From the NCBI RefSeq assembly GCF_030708455.1, contig NZ_JAUYWF010000011.1, forward strand, positions 115,433-179,432: a DNA stretch of 64,000 nucleotides. Direction: 5' to 3'. Made by a program: the position numbers and the translations under genes. Shown here piece by piece: positions 7,339-16,166 of this stretch (position 1 is its first letter; the number at the start of each line of letters is the position of its first letter). Under the pieces are notes generated by a model. That model was given only the letters and a program-made list of their open reading frames with translations, searched no databases and was not told the origin of the DNA. The DNA comes from Halomonas sp. SSL-5 (GTDB taxonomy: Bacteria; Pseudomonadota; Gammaproteobacteria; Pseudomonadales; Halomonadaceae).

Positions 7339-8535
7339 GTGACGAAGGTCGGAGTGATCAAGGTGAAAGTCACAGACCTCGCCGACGTCATCGAGGCGCT
7401 GGGCCTGGAGGCGGCCGATGAGCTCATCGTCGCGATGAGCCAGCGGCTGAGTCAGGTGGTTCGTGGCGGTGGTCAGACCTACCGTATCGCTCCCGATGAA
7501 CTGGCTCTGATCGTACTGGATATCGAGACGAGTGATCTCCACACCATCAGCCAGCGGCTTCTCGAGATCGGCGAAGAGAGCTTGCCGATCCGCCAGGTGC
7601 CCGTCCGCGTCCAATTATCGATAGGCAGCGCGATCGCAGATGGCCGCAAGACGGTGACGGAGCTGCTCCGCGAAGCCCGCCTCGCGATGATGGCATCTGT
7701 TCACCAAAGGAAAGGTTACATGCACTTCAGTCCGACCTTCGACCAACGCTCCCTGGAGGCCTTCAAGCTGATCGGGCAGGTGCGAGCGGCGTTGGCCGAG
7801 CGGGAATTCGAACTGCATTACCAGCCTAAGATTCGTCTGGCCGATGGCCAGGTCTGTGGCTGTGAAGGCCTCATCCGCTGGCGGGGCAGCCAGGGCAGGC
7901 TGATCCCCCCGGGCCAGTTCATGCCCAAGGTGGAAAGCACCTCGCTCATTGGGCCGATCACCCATTTCGTCGCGCAGGCCGCCGGGGCGTTTTCCTTGCA
8001 TCCAGGCAGCGAAAGCGCGATCAGCATCAACCTGTCGGTACACAACCTGTACGACGAGAAGCTGTTTGAGCTGCTTCAAGAGCTGATCGAGCATACCGGA
8101 GTGAGCTCCGAACGCCTGGAAGTAGAGCTCACCGAAAGCGCCTTCATCGGCGACCTCGGCGCCGCCCGCGATGCCGTGCAGCGCCTTCGTGATCTCGGCC
8201 TCAGTGTGAGCATCGACGATTTCGGTACCGGGTTTTCCTCGTTCGAGTACTTGCAGCACCTGCCCATTACTGGCCTCAAGATCGATCGTACCTTCGTGTC
8301 TCACCTCGGTGAGGACGCGCAGGCACGAAAGCTGATGGCCTGCATGATCGATATCGGACATGCCCTGGACCTGGTGGTCACCGCAGAAGGCGTGGAAACC
8401 CAGCTGCAGGCCGAGACCCTGCATCAACTGGGCTGCGATCAGGCCCAGGGCTTTTACTACTCACCGGCCCTCCCGGCCGAGGACTACCATGCCTGGTGCC
8501 AGCGTCATGCGGCAGCCTTTCGTCTCGATCACTAA
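7339..8535 (+). CDS. degenerate GGDEF - EAL phosphodiesterase (second half of split gene)
   Basis: 398 residues from GTG 7339, which has a weak TGAGG site six bases upstream, so independent translation is possible. Residues ~1-120 are a GGDEF domain whose signature is lost (YRIAPDEL in place of RxGGDEF), so it cannot be a cyclase. Residues ~140-390 are an EAL domain with its key motifs: EGLIRW (for EALLRW), SINLSVHNL, LTESAF, DDFGTGFSS, KIDRTF, AEGVET and QGFYYSP. The metal and base residues are therefore kept, and c-di-GMP hydrolysis is plausible. Without the membrane half (6850-7272, same frame) the protein would be cytosolic and lack its sensor. GC content is core-like, unlike the flanking modules. 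Confidence 0.85.
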   Translation: MTKVGVIKVKVTDLADVIEALGLEAADELIVAMSQRLSQVVRGGGQTYRIAPDELALIVLDIETSDLHTISQRLLEIGEESLPIRQVPVRVQLSIGSAIADGRKTVTELLREARLAMMASVHQRKGYMHFSPTFDQRSLEAFKLIGQVRAALAEREFELHYQPKIRLADGQVCGCEGLIRWRGSQGRLIPPGQFMPKVESTSLIGPITHFVAQAAGAFSLHPGSESAISINLSVHNLYDEKLFELLQELIEHTGVSSERLEVELTESAFIGDLGAARDAVQRLRDLGLSVSIDDFGTGFSSFEYLQHLPITGLKIDRTFVSHLGEDAQARKLMACMIDIGHALDLVVTAEGVETQLQAETLHQLGCDQAQGFYYSPALPAEDYHAWCQRHAAAFRLDH

Positions 8536-8883
8536 ACAAACACCTGTGCCTTAGTCATAACCCTGTACGCAAACCCGTCGGGCAACGTGGCGTGCTCGCT
8601 TAACCAGCACACCCACAAGCTGTCGGTGTATGCCCAGGGCATGCCCTATGCCTGAAGGCGGAGGTTCTGGATCTATATCTCAGCACCGGCCGCATGGTGC
8701 TGGCAGTGGAGTACACGTTTCGATCCTCATGTTCGACCACGCATAGGCTTTCCCCCATCCTTTTAGCTGGACGCCACGGTGTAGTCATTATCTAGCCTTG
8801 GCATGACTTCCAGATTGAAGCACCATGTAAAGAAAATGAAGGTTTGCTTACCACCAGCCGTGCTGAGTTGGTGGTTCCGGCGG
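8536..8883. other. non-coding stretch
   Basis: No convincing gene on either strand. Composition shifts from GC-rich near the EAL gene to AT-rich toward repeat module B. No hairpin with a T-run was found. Confidence 0.5.
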
Positions 8884-9036
8884 AATGGCCGCTTCTGGCC
8901 GAAAAGAGATATTTCGACTACCCTGCATTAGAGTGGATTGATTAAATGTGCGTAGCCCGGTAGGGCTATCTTCAGGCTTAATCGCTCATATATATTGTTT
9001 ATCCCTTGGATGACTGGTTTGAAAAAGAGGTTTCGT

Positions 9037-9186
9037 ATGGCTGTCAAGCACACACCCACAGGGGTGGTTCATAAGGGAGAAAAAGGTGGTACTACTGGTT
9101 GCGGATTTAATACGCGAGAGAATGCTGACCATTGGGTTTCATCCTCTCAACGAATAACCTGCGACAAGAACGGATGTAAAAATTAG
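9037..9186 (+). CDS. 49-residue Cys/His small protein, copy B
   Basis: Same length as 5903-6052 with three substitutions (T15E, G31D, V41I by position). Start at ATG 9037 with an AAGAGG ribosome binding site, not the upstream ATG at 8995, which lies in the conserved leader. The cysteines at 22, 43 and 48 are kept. Function unknown. Confidence 0.8.
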   Translation: MAVKHTPTGVVHKGEKGGTTGCGFNTRENADHWVSSSQRITCDKNGCKN

Positions 9187-9202
9187 GGAGGCGAGAAGTT
9201 AA

Positions 9203-9236
9203 ATCCCACTCAGCTTGTAGTTATGAGAGCTGAGTG
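9203..9236 (+). terminator. perfect 11-bp hairpin after small-protein gene, copy B
   Basis: CCCACTCAGCT and AGCTGAGTGGG form a perfect stem with a 12-base loop, followed by GGTTAGATGC. The GTTAGAT is R'-like, but no matching R'' is found and copy A lacks it, so I treat it as a hairpin of the module rather than an attC site. Confidence 0.5.
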
Positions 9237-9305
9237 GGGGTTAGATGCTTAGCCAGCGAGCTAATAGAAGATGTTTTCGGGAAGTTGTCATGTTATAGGT
9301 TTTTA

Positions 9306-9326
9306 AATGTTAGCTTCTGGTCGGGT
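9306..9326 (+). repeat. GCTTCTGGCCG repeat
   Basis: ATGTTAGCTTCTGGTCGGG, with TTCAGTCTATTCTGATAG 12 bases downstream, echoing the right-hand part of the copy at 4340. It lies 120 bases after the small-protein stop. Confidence 0.6.
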
Positions 9327-9431
9327 TCAGTGATTCAGTCTATTCTGATAGGTAGTGAGAAGCAGTGGCTGAACTAAAGCGATTGTGCTGGAGATATCTT
9401 ATTACTGTTATGGAGAAAGGGGTGGCTAGAT

Positions 9432-9803
9432 TTGGAGCTTGTATCTAATTTATATGCCTGTAGGCATTGCGCTGGAACAGGGACCTGTTCAAATGGTGAG
9501 GATAATACTTCCTGTGTTGCTTGCGCAAAAAAACATGAGCTCCCTTTTTGGCGGCAGAGAGGGCAGCTCGGATTGATGTGTGGGTCGTGTGGTGGTATAG
9601 GGCAGGCAGAGCCACTTACGGAGCGAATGAATAAGCGTATCGCCCCAATGTTAGCTATTTTTCTTACTATTTCACTTCTCGTTATTATTTCAACTGCGGC
9701 CTTGCTAAATAGCCAGCACTTCACTGAGCTTCTGGCTTTTGGGAGTGCAATAATTGGCTCTGTGACAGGATTTTACTTCTCTTCGCGTCACTATACGAAG
9801 TAA
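9432..9803 (+). CDS. zinc-ribbon/DnaJ-zinc-finger-like small membrane protein
   Basis: 123 residues from a TTG start with a GGAGAAAGGGG ribosome binding site upstream. The N-terminal ~60 residues carry four Cys pairs or near-pairs (CRHCAGTGTC, CVACAKK, CGSCGGIG) that resemble the CxxCxGxG zinc repeats of DnaJ. Two membrane helices follow (about residues 72-92 and 98-116). There is no J domain, so it is not a co-chaperone in the usual sense. Similar stand-alone proteins are often mis-annotated as DnaJ. It sits alone between two hairpin repeats. Confidence 0.75.
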   Translation: MELVSNLYACRHCAGTGTCSNGEDNTSCVACAKKHELPFWRQRGQLGLMCGSCGGIGQAEPLTERMNKRIAPMLAIFLTISLLVIISTAALLNSQHFTELLAFGSAIIGSVTGFYFSSRHYTK

Positions 9804-9865
9804 GCTTGGCCAGAACCGACGCTGTAGATTAGTGAAAATAAGCCGTAAATTGTATTATTAAGCAA

Positions 9866-9893
9866 TCGTCCGGCTTCTGGCTGGAAGCGGCAA
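9866..9893 (+). repeat. GCTTCTGGCCG repeat
   Basis: GTCCGGCTTCTGGCTGGAAGC, with a GCTTC/GAAGC stem. It lies 63 bases after the zinc-ribbon gene. Confidence 0.7.
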
Positions 9894-9946
9894 GGCGATC
9901 TGGAATTTTATTTAGATATATTTTTTCAGCCTCTGGGGGAGGGGAA

Positions 9947-10654
9947 ATGTCTCGATGGTTGATTAAATTGTGCGGGGATAATTTTGATCTTGAAGAGTTC
10001 CCTCGTTGGTTTCCTGATGGTGATATTTTCTCGTTTGAAGAGAATGGGTCCGTGTATCTTTCTGGGCCTGCATTCGAATCGCACGAAGAGTTTTCAAAAA
10101 TCCAAGATATGGCTCTTCAAGTCATTTATGAGTTCTCGGCTGTAATATCACTTTTATGCCCGGGTCATCGTAGGCCAGCGGATTTTGAGGTAATTAAAGA
10201 GACAGATGATGGTAAGCATGAAAGGTATATCCCTGCATCCACTATTGCTACGATTCGCTCGAAAGTAAAGGCAGTCCCTGTTGTAGGCGGCCAGGGTTTA
10301 GAGGAGCTTTCTATAACACAGGGGCAAGTGCTACTTTCTGGCGCTATTGATAACTATCATTTGCGGACAGCGCTAGCTTTATGGGGTGACCCTATTAAAA
10401 CATGGCCTCGCCTGTATCGCATACTTGAAGATATTGAGAGATATCTTGGACAGCATGTTAATAAAAGCGGACTATGCTCAGCCAAACAGCGCGAACGTTT
10501 TGCCCGTTCTGCAAATTGTGCAGAGGTGTCTGGGAAAGATGCGCGACATGCTGCAGGTAAGTTCAATTCGCCCAATGAACCAATGATTCTAACAGAAGCT
10601 TGTGGCTTTATTTCAAATATCCTGATGGAAACGCTGAATAACGCGGCCAAATAG
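9947..10654 (+). CDS. conserved orphan protein of unknown function
   Basis: 235 residues, ATG preceded by GAGGGGAAA. It is soluble with no signal peptide or membrane segment. The C-terminal third has a compact charged motif, RFARSANCAEVSGKDARHA followed by KFNSPNEPM, which looks conserved in orphan proteins from mobile regions as I recall them, but I cannot name a family. It lies between two hairpin repeats, like the neighbouring single genes. AT-rich relative to the core. Confidence 0.75.
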   Translation: MSRWLIKLCGDNFDLEEFPRWFPDGDIFSFEENGSVYLSGPAFESHEEFSKIQDMALQVIYEFSAVISLLCPGHRRPADFEVIKETDDGKHERYIPASTIATIRSKVKAVPVVGGQGLEELSITQGQVLLSGAIDNYHLRTALALWGDPIKTWPRLYRILEDIERYLGQHVNKSGLCSAKQRERFARSANCAEVSGKDARHAAGKFNSPNEPMILTEACGFISNILMETLNNAAK

Positions 10655-10689
10655 GATGTATGTAAATCTTATGGTGCGTAGCTTTTCCA

Positions 10690-10716
10690 TATGTCCGCTT
10701 CTGGCCGGAAGCGGCT
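10690..10716 (+). repeat. GCTTCTGGCCG repeat, best-formed copy
   Basis: The hairpin CCGCTTCTGGCCGGAAGCGG is a perfect 7-bp stem with loop TGGCCG and is the least decayed of the family. It lies 36 bases after the orphan gene. The following 150 bases to the iron operon's terminator are AT-rich and featureless. Confidence 0.8.
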
Positions 10717-10871
10717 TTATATGATGCGAAGTTTTATTTTTATGAGCCGGATAGATATGCGTGATAAGTACCCATGGATCATTGCACTTTGGGGCTGGTT
10801 ACTAAGATCATTTCTTTGCCTCCATTCAATCACTGTTCTGAAAATGATATATTTCAGATGTTAAATAATTG

Positions 10872-10899
10872 TTAGGGCGACGGCCCGAAGGCCGCCGCC
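10872..10899 (-). terminator. terminator of the iron-uptake operon
   Basis: On the minus strand GGCGGCGGCC-TTCG-GGCCGTCGCC forms a 10-bp stem (one mismatch) with a stable TTCG tetraloop, 31 bases past the receptor stop, followed by an AT-rich tract that is not a clean T-run. Confidence 0.7.
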
Positions 10900-10929
10900 G
10901 ATGATAGACAGGATATCCCTGCCCGTTGA

Positions 10930-13029
10930 TCAGAATTCGAGGCGAGCCTCCAGCATATAGGCACGACCCGGCATCGGAACGCGTCCGACCGGGCTGACGT
11001 CGGTGCCACGGAAGTAGGCGTCATCATCGAGCAGGTTGGTGGCAGAGAGTCCAACGTTCAGGAGAGTATCATCGCTGAGGCTGATATCGCGGCCGATGCG
11101 GGCGTTGACCAGGGTGTAGGCAGGCAGTTCGCCGGCATCACCGTTAGCGGTTTCCTGTTGGGTATTAGCAGCATCGCTGAAGCTGTCACTGACCCGGTTG
11201 ACACTCACGCTCGCCAGCCACTGATTCATCTCATAACGAGCGTTGGCGCTGATGTGATGTTTCGGCGCGTTGGGCAAGTCATTACCGGCGTTGTCGCCCG
11301 TGCGTTGCTCGGTGGCGAGGTAGGTGTAGCCAAGACCCAGTGACAGGCGATCAGTGGTCTGCCAGTCAGTCTCCAGCTCGATGCCTTCGTGGCGCGTCTC
11401 GCCCAGGTTGACGAAGCGATCATTGGCCTTGTCGAACTGGATCTGGTCCTCGTAGTCGATGCGGAACAATGTCGCCGAAGTGGTGAGAGTCGGCGTTACA
11501 TCGACGCGAGCGCCGAGCTCATAGTTCCAGGCGGTCTCGTTGGCCACGTCGCCCTCCCGGGTAGCTTGGGCAATCTGGACCGGCACCAGCGATTTCTGTG
11601 CGTTGGCGAACACGAAGACCTCATCGGTGGCGGCATAGCCCACCGTCAGCCCCGGCAGTATTTCGTCTGTATCATTGGTCGAGGGGGTATCGTTGATGGC
11701 GTCATAGAAGTCCATGCGCACATCTTCGTAGCGTACCCCTGGGGTGATCTCCAGCTGTCCATCCATCAGGCTCAATGTGTCACTGGCGTAAAGCGCGACG
11801 GCGTCTGTCTCCAGGTCCCAGCGCCGCACTTCATTATAGCTGCCGTCGCTCAGATCCCGACGATTGACGTCGAAGTCGACATCCTCACTCACATAACGCG
11901 CACCCAGCGTCATGGTGTGGATACCCCCGCGCAGGGTCAGGCGCGGCTCGGTCCCCCATACATGAAAGACTCGCGGAGAGTCGGCTACATGACTTGATTC
12001 CGCCTCTGGGTCGGACCAGGCACCGCCGCTGACCAAGTCCTGGCCGAAGAAGAAGGTGCGGTCGGCACGGTGGGCAAAATTGCGCCAAGTGAATTCGACG
12101 TCGTCGTTGGGACGATAGGTCCAGCCCAGTGTCCCGCGCAGCATGTCCGCTTCATAGGCGTCATAAGGCCGCTGGGAGGCAGTGCGGTCGCGTTCGTAGG
12201 CCGCGGGGCTGAGGGCGCCGGGCAGCTCGGCGTCCACCTCATAGTACTGCAGGCTCGCGTCCAGGCTGTGGCGGTCGTCGATGAAGTACTCGGCGTCGAC
12301 CAGGAAGTTCTGGACATCGGTGTCGGAGTGCTCGCGGAAACCTTCACCACCCTGGACGTTGGCCTGGAACTGCAGCGCCAGGTCGTCATTGACGAAGCCA
12401 CCGACACGGTAATAGGTGTCATGGAAGACATTTCCCGTGTCTTCGGCGATGGTCACCCGCTCCGACAGGGTCTGCCCAACCTCCCCAGGGATGGGTTTGG
12501 TCAGGAAGTTGACCACACCGCCGACGTTGTTGGGGCCGTAATGGACCGCCGCGCCGCCGCGTACCACGTCGATGGTGTCGATGCTCTGCAGCGTCACCGG
12601 GAACAGGGAGGCGCTGACGTTGCTGTAGGGGCCGATGGCGATCGGGTAGCCATCCACCATCATCTTCAAACGTTCGCTGCGTAGCGGATTTAGGCCACGC
12701 AGGCCGATATTGGGCAGCACACCGGTGCCGGTCTCGTCGAGCACCTGTACACCCGGCACCGAGCGCAGCGCGTCCTCGATGTTCAGCGCGCCGCTGTCAT
12801 GGAGCTGCTCGGGCTCGATCACCGTGCGTGTGCCGGCGTAGGTCTGCACTTCTTCCTCGGTCGGATTGCCGAGCCAGTCGCCCTGGACGACCAGGGTATC
12901 GAGTTGGGCGGTCTCCTGAGCTTGTACGCCGGCGCTGATCAGCACGGAGACAAGGCCAATGGCGGCGGCGAGGGGTGTCTTGGGGGAGTCGCCTGCGAGT
13001 GTCGAGAGGGTGGAGCGTGAGGTTTCCAT
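10930..13029 (-). CDS. TonB-dependent Fe(III)-chelate receptor, FecA-like
   Basis: 699 residues from ATG 13029; an upstream TTG at 13071 would add 14 residues unlike a signal. A signal peptide ends near AGVQAQ, then comes a TonB-box-like DTLVVQG. The plug domain (about residues 60-190) contains NIGLRGLNPLRSERLKMMVD and VRGGAAVHYGPNNVGG, as in FecA/YncD-type receptors. The rest is a 22-strand-type beta barrel ending in the usual C-terminal Phe (EARLEF). It would import an iron chelate across the outer membrane with TonB energy. It is the last gene of the ABC uptake cluster, 106 bases after the ATPase gene. The exact chelate (citrate or a siderophore) cannot be told. Confidence 0.9.
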   Translation of the reverse strand: METSRSTLSTLAGDSPKTPLAAAIGLVSVLISAGVQAQETAQLDTLVVQGDWLGNPTEEEVQTYAGTRTVIEPEQLHDSGALNIEDALRSVPGVQVLDETGTGVLPNIGLRGLNPLRSERLKMMVDGYPIAIGPYSNVSASLFPVTLQSIDTIDVVRGGAAVHYGPNNVGGVVNFLTKPIPGEVGQTLSERVTIAEDTGNVFHDTYYRVGGFVNDDLALQFQANVQGGEGFREHSDTDVQNFLVDAEYFIDDRHSLDASLQYYEVDAELPGALSPAAYERDRTASQRPYDAYEADMLRGTLGWTYRPNDDVEFTWRNFAHRADRTFFFGQDLVSGGAWSDPEAESSHVADSPRVFHVWGTEPRLTLRGGIHTMTLGARYVSEDVDFDVNRRDLSDGSYNEVRRWDLETDAVALYASDTLSLMDGQLEITPGVRYEDVRMDFYDAINDTPSTNDTDEILPGLTVGYAATDEVFVFANAQKSLVPVQIAQATREGDVANETAWNYELGARVDVTPTLTTSATLFRIDYEDQIQFDKANDRFVNLGETRHEGIELETDWQTTDRLSLGLGYTYLATEQRTGDNAGNDLPNAPKHHISANARYEMNQWLASVSVNRVSDSFSDAANTQQETANGDAGELPAYTLVNARIGRDISLSDDTLLNVGLSATNLLDDDAYFRGTDVSPVGRVPMPGRAYMLEARLEF

Positions 13030-13054
13030 GATGAGCCCATTTTTCTGGTTATAG

Positions 13055-13085
13055 AATATAATGAGTCTCAATGGTAAATGAGAAA
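13055..13085 (-). promoter_or_regulatory. possible Fur-type box before the receptor gene
   Basis: The stretch carries AATGAGTCTCAATGG and a second AATGAGAAAG on the plus strand, two AATGAG half-sites in an AT-rich window within 60 bases of the receptor start. This is only a loose match to the Fur consensus. It could let the receptor be transcribed apart from the ABC genes. Confidence 0.35.
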
Positions 13086-13134
13086 GATTGTGAAGTATAG
13101 GCCCTGAGACTTGCCGTTACCCTTCTCCCGTGCG

Positions 13135-14043
13135 CTATAGCGTCGGCGGGGTTAGAGACGCCACCGGCACGAAATAGGGGGATGAAGCGGCTTGGGTGTC
13201 GTTGTCAGCTTGCGAACCGTCATCGATGATACGGGCGCGAATGCGGAAGACCTCGGCCAGGAGTTGTTCGGTAAGCACCTCGGATGGCAGCCCTGCCTTG
13301 ATAAGCTCTCCTGCCCGCATGGCGACCAGCCGGTGCCCCACCCAGGCTGCTTGGTTGAGGTCATGCAGTGACATGATCACGGTGAGACCCTGCTCACGGT
13401 TGAGTGCCTGCAACATTTCCAGGATCTCCAACTGATGGCCCAGATCCAGAAAGGTAGTGGGTTCATCCAGAATCAGCAGATCGGCCTGTTGGGCCAGGCA
13501 CAGCGCGATCCAGGCTCGCTGACGTTCGCCTCCAGACAGTGCCGACAGCGAACGGGCTTCGTAGCCGGTCAGGCCCGTGACCCGAATCGCCCAGCGCACC
13601 CGGGTGTGATCCTGCTCGCTGAGGGGGGCAAACAGGCGCTGGTGAGGAAAGCGGCCGTAGCGTACCAGCTGCTCGACGCTCAGCCCCTCAGGCGCCTGGG
13701 GATGCTGGGGTAGCATGGCCAGGCGCCGAGCCAAGTGTCTCCGGGGCCAGCTCGTCACCGTGCGGCCATCAAGTAGTGCCTGGCCGTTTTGGGGTGTCAT
13801 CAGGCCTGCCAAGGCACGCAGCAAGGTGCTTTTGCCGCAGCCATTGGGACCGATCAGACAGTGGATGTGACCCGGTTCGAAATCGAGAGTCATGTTCGGC
13901 ACGATGATCTTGTCGGCGTAACCCAGTCGCAGGTTTTGCGCCGATAGCCGCGGGGCCTGGGAGCCTGCATCGCCAGGACCTACTTGGGCCTGGAGACGGA
14001 CGGGCTTACCTGCTTGGGAAGGGGGGGACATGCTGGGTGTCAT
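13135..14043 (-). CDS. Fe(III)-chelate ABC transporter ATPase (FecE/FhuC-like)
   Basis: 302 residues. Walker A GPNGCGKST, signature LSGGERQRA, Walker B LLILDEPTTFLD and the switch histidine in MSLHDLNQA are all intact. About 35 residues precede the usual start of FecE/FhuC proteins; ATG 14043 is three bases from the permease stop, which favours this start, though ATG 14031 is possible. It powers the two permeases immediately upstream in the operon. Confidence 0.92.
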   Translation of the reverse strand: MTPSMSPPSQAGKPVRLQAQVGPGDAGSQAPRLSAQNLRLGYADKIIVPNMTLDFEPGHIHCLIGPNGCGKSTLLRALAGLMTPQNGQALLDGRTVTSWPRRHLARRLAMLPQHPQAPEGLSVEQLVRYGRFPHQRLFAPLSEQDHTRVRWAIRVTGLTGYEARSLSALSGGERQRAWIALCLAQQADLLILDEPTTFLDLGHQLEILEMLQALNREQGLTVIMSLHDLNQAAWVGHRLVAMRAGELIKAGLPSEVLTEQLLAEVFRIRARIIDDGSQADNDTQAASSPYFVPVASLTPPTL

Positions 14044-14046
14044 CGC

Positions 14047-15138
14047 TTAGCGCCTCCTGGCCAGTAGAGCGAGAAAGAAGGGAACCCCGAGCAACGAGGT
14101 AACCACTCCGATGGGGATCTCAGCTGGCACCAGTACGAAACGCCCGATCAAATCCGAGGCGAGCACGAGCAAGGCACCCAATATCGGGCTGACGATGAGC
14201 TGACGCTTAAGGTCGGGGCCGACCATCAGTCGCGCGATATGCGCGACGATCAGGCCGACGAAGCCCACGGGGCCGACGACCCCCACGGCACTGGCGGCGA
14301 ACAGTACCGCCACCAGCAGCAGGACAAAGCGCGAGCGCTCGACGCGAAGCCCGAGGGTGGCAGCGACCTCGTCACCCAACTGCAGCAGGTTGGCGCCTCG
14401 AACCAGCAGCGGCAGCAGGACAAGGCTGGTTGCCGTCCATGGCAGCAGCGCCGTGAGGTGCGTCCAGTCGCGGCCATACAGGCTGCCCGAGAGCCAGGCC
14501 AGCACCGTTTCGGTAGTGGCCTGGGCCCAGCCGGCCAGGACCCCGGTCGCCAGGGCATTGAGCAGGCCCGCCACGGCGATGCCGCACAGGACAAGCCTCA
14601 CCGGGGTCGAACCACGATTCCAGCTCAGGCGGTAGACCACCCCTGCCGCCGCGAGCCCGCCGAGGCAGGCGATGAACGGCAGCCAGTCGAGGCTGAGTGC
14701 CGCGCGGAGATAGGGGTTACCGTCGCCGGTAAGACGCTCGGCGGCTGCGAAGACCAGCACTGCCGCGAGGCTCGCCCCTGCGTTAATGCCCATCACCCCG
14801 GCGTCGGCCAGCGGGTTGCGCATAACCGCCTGTAACAACGATCCTGCGATAGCGAAGTGGATCCCGACCAGGGCCCCCACCAGCAGGCGCGGCAGGCGCA
14901 GGTTCCAGATGATGTCCTGAGCCACCGGATCGCTGACCGCCGAATCGCCGGAGCCAGTCATCGCCAGCCAAGCTCGGCTCGGTGACAGGGGGACGGCCCC
15001 AAACAGCAGGTTGGCGAGAGCAGCTAGAATCACCAGGCCCAGCAGCACAGCAACCCCGAGTGGTAGGCGGGTTTTCACGGGTTCGCTGTCGGCGGCGTGG
15101 GGCAAGATAGGTGTCGCGGCGTGAGCGGAGAGGGTCAT
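14047..15138 (-). CDS. Fe(III)-chelate ABC permease 2 (FecD/BtuC family)
   Basis: 363 residues of the FecCD/BtuC family with about ten hydrophobic helices. Typical family motifs are present: RNPLADAGVMGINAGA near residue 105 and GPVGFVGLIVAHIARL near residue 290, the region that contacts the ATPase. A ~30-residue polar leader precedes the first helix. It overlaps the upstream permease by ATGA (four bases), indicating coupled translation. Confidence 0.92.
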   Translation of the reverse strand: MTLSAHAATPILPHAADSEPVKTRLPLGVAVLLGLVILAALANLLFGAVPLSPSRAWLAMTGSGDSAVSDPVAQDIIWNLRLPRLLVGALVGIHFAIAGSLLQAVMRNPLADAGVMGINAGASLAAVLVFAAAERLTGDGNPYLRAALSLDWLPFIACLGGLAAAGVVYRLSWNRGSTPVRLVLCGIAVAGLLNALATGVLAGWAQATTETVLAWLSGSLYGRDWTHLTALLPWTATSLVLLPLLVRGANLLQLGDEVAATLGLRVERSRFVLLLVAVLFAASAVGVVGPVGFVGLIVAHIARLMVGPDLKRQLIVSPILGALLVLASDLIGRFVLVPAEIPIGVVTSLLGVPFFLALLARRR

Positions 15139-16166
15139 AGCGTTCTCGAGCGAATCAGGGCAATGAACAGGGGACCACCGATCAGCGCGGTGAATAGCCC
15201 CAGTGGCAGTTCCTGGGGAGCCGCCAGAGTGCGGGCGAGTAGGTCACTGAGGGTGACGAGCAGGGCGCCGGTCAAGGCGACCAGCGGCAGCGCCTGCCGC
15301 TGGTCGACTCCCGCCGCCAGGCGCACTAGGTGGGGGGCGACCAGACCGATGAAACCCACCGGCCCGGCGACCGCCACCGAGGCGGCGGTCAGCGCCACGG
15401 CAAGCGTCACAAAACCGAGACGCAACAACGTGACGGCCCCGCCTAGGGAGCGCGCCACGCTATCTTCGAGCTGCATCAGATTAAGCCAGCGGCCGGTACC
15501 GAGCGACACCGCGAGGCCGCCGAGGGCCCAGGGCAGGATCTGGATGACATGGGCCCAGCCGCGCCCCTGAAGACCACCGGCCAGCCAGCTGTAGAGCTGT
15601 TGCGCCTGGGCGCCGGAGAACAGCAAGAAGGCGGTGACCAGGGCCGAGGCCAGGGCGGTGACCGCCATCCCGGCCAGGGCCAGCATCAAGGGCGAGAAGC
15701 CACTGCGCGCTGCCAGCAGGAAGGTCAGGGTGGCGGCGCCCGCGCCCCCGAGCATACCGATGCCAGGCAACCAGGTGACGTCCACCCTCCAGGCAACTTG
15801 TGCTATCACCACCGCCATCGAAGCCCCGGCGACGACGCCGGTGATGCCGGGCGACGCTAACGGGTTGCGGGTCACGGTCTGCATCAACTGGCCGGCCAGG
15901 CCCAAACTTGCCCCCACCAGTAGGCCGGCGATGAAGCGGGGCAGGCGAAGTTCCAGCACCAGGATCGTGGCCATGTCATCGCCCCGGCCGGTGAGCACAT
16001 CGGTTAGCTCGTGAAGCGACACCGGTACGCTGCCGGTGACCATGGCCAGTCCCCCGATGACGGAAATGACGATGACGAGCAGTACGCTCCACCGAGCGAG
16101 GCTCGGACGGCGAGGTGCAGGTGCCGCATGAGTGCCGTCGGCAGATGGCGGGGCAGCGGCGTTCAT
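15135..16166 (-). CDS. Fe(III)-chelate ABC permease 1 (FecC/BtuC family)
   Basis: 343 residues of the same family as the next gene, with RNPLASPGITGVVAGAS and GPVGFIGLVAPHLVRL. Two different permeases with one ATPase is the FecBCDE arrangement (a heterodimeric channel) rather than the BtuC homodimer. The start overlaps the binding-protein stop by four bases and the end overlaps the next permease by four. Confidence 0.92.
   Translation of the reverse strand: MNAAAPPSADGTHAAPAPRRPSLARWSVLLVIVISVIGGLAMVTGSVPVSLHELTDVLTGRGDDMATILVLELRLPRFIAGLLVGASLGLAGQLMQTVTRNPLASPGITGVVAGASMAVVIAQVAWRVDVTWLPGIGMLGGAGAATLTFLLAARSGFSPLMLALAGMAVTALASALVTAFLLFSGAQAQQLYSWLAGGLQGRGWAHVIQILPWALGGLAVSLGTGRWLNLMQLEDSVARSLGGAVTLLRLGFVTLAVALTAASVAVAGPVGFIGLVAPHLVRLAAGVDQRQALPLVALTGALLVTLSDLLARTLAAPQELPLGLFTALIGGPLFIALIRSRTL

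Larger units (their letters stand above)
8884..9318 (+). repeat. ~430-bp direct repeat, copy B (small-protein module)
   Basis: Matches 5749-6187 over its whole length, again starting and ending in GCTTCTGGCCG-family repeats (8884-8910 and 9306-9326). The leader arms GATTAA (8940-8945) and TTAATC (8978-8983) are conserved and enclose a perfect TAGCCC-GGTA-GGGCTA hairpin. Together the two copies flank the transposon relics and the split EAL gene. Confidence 0.85.

Noticed and set aside
9200..9240. attC site after the second small-protein gene (GTTAGAT present)
   Set aside because: No R'' partner could be placed, and the homologous spot in copy A has lost the core although the repeat module continues through it, so the module is not delimited by it.
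9432..9803. DnaJ co-chaperone
   Set aside because: Only the Cys-rich CxxCxGxG-like part is present; no J domain or HPD motif, and two membrane helices follow.
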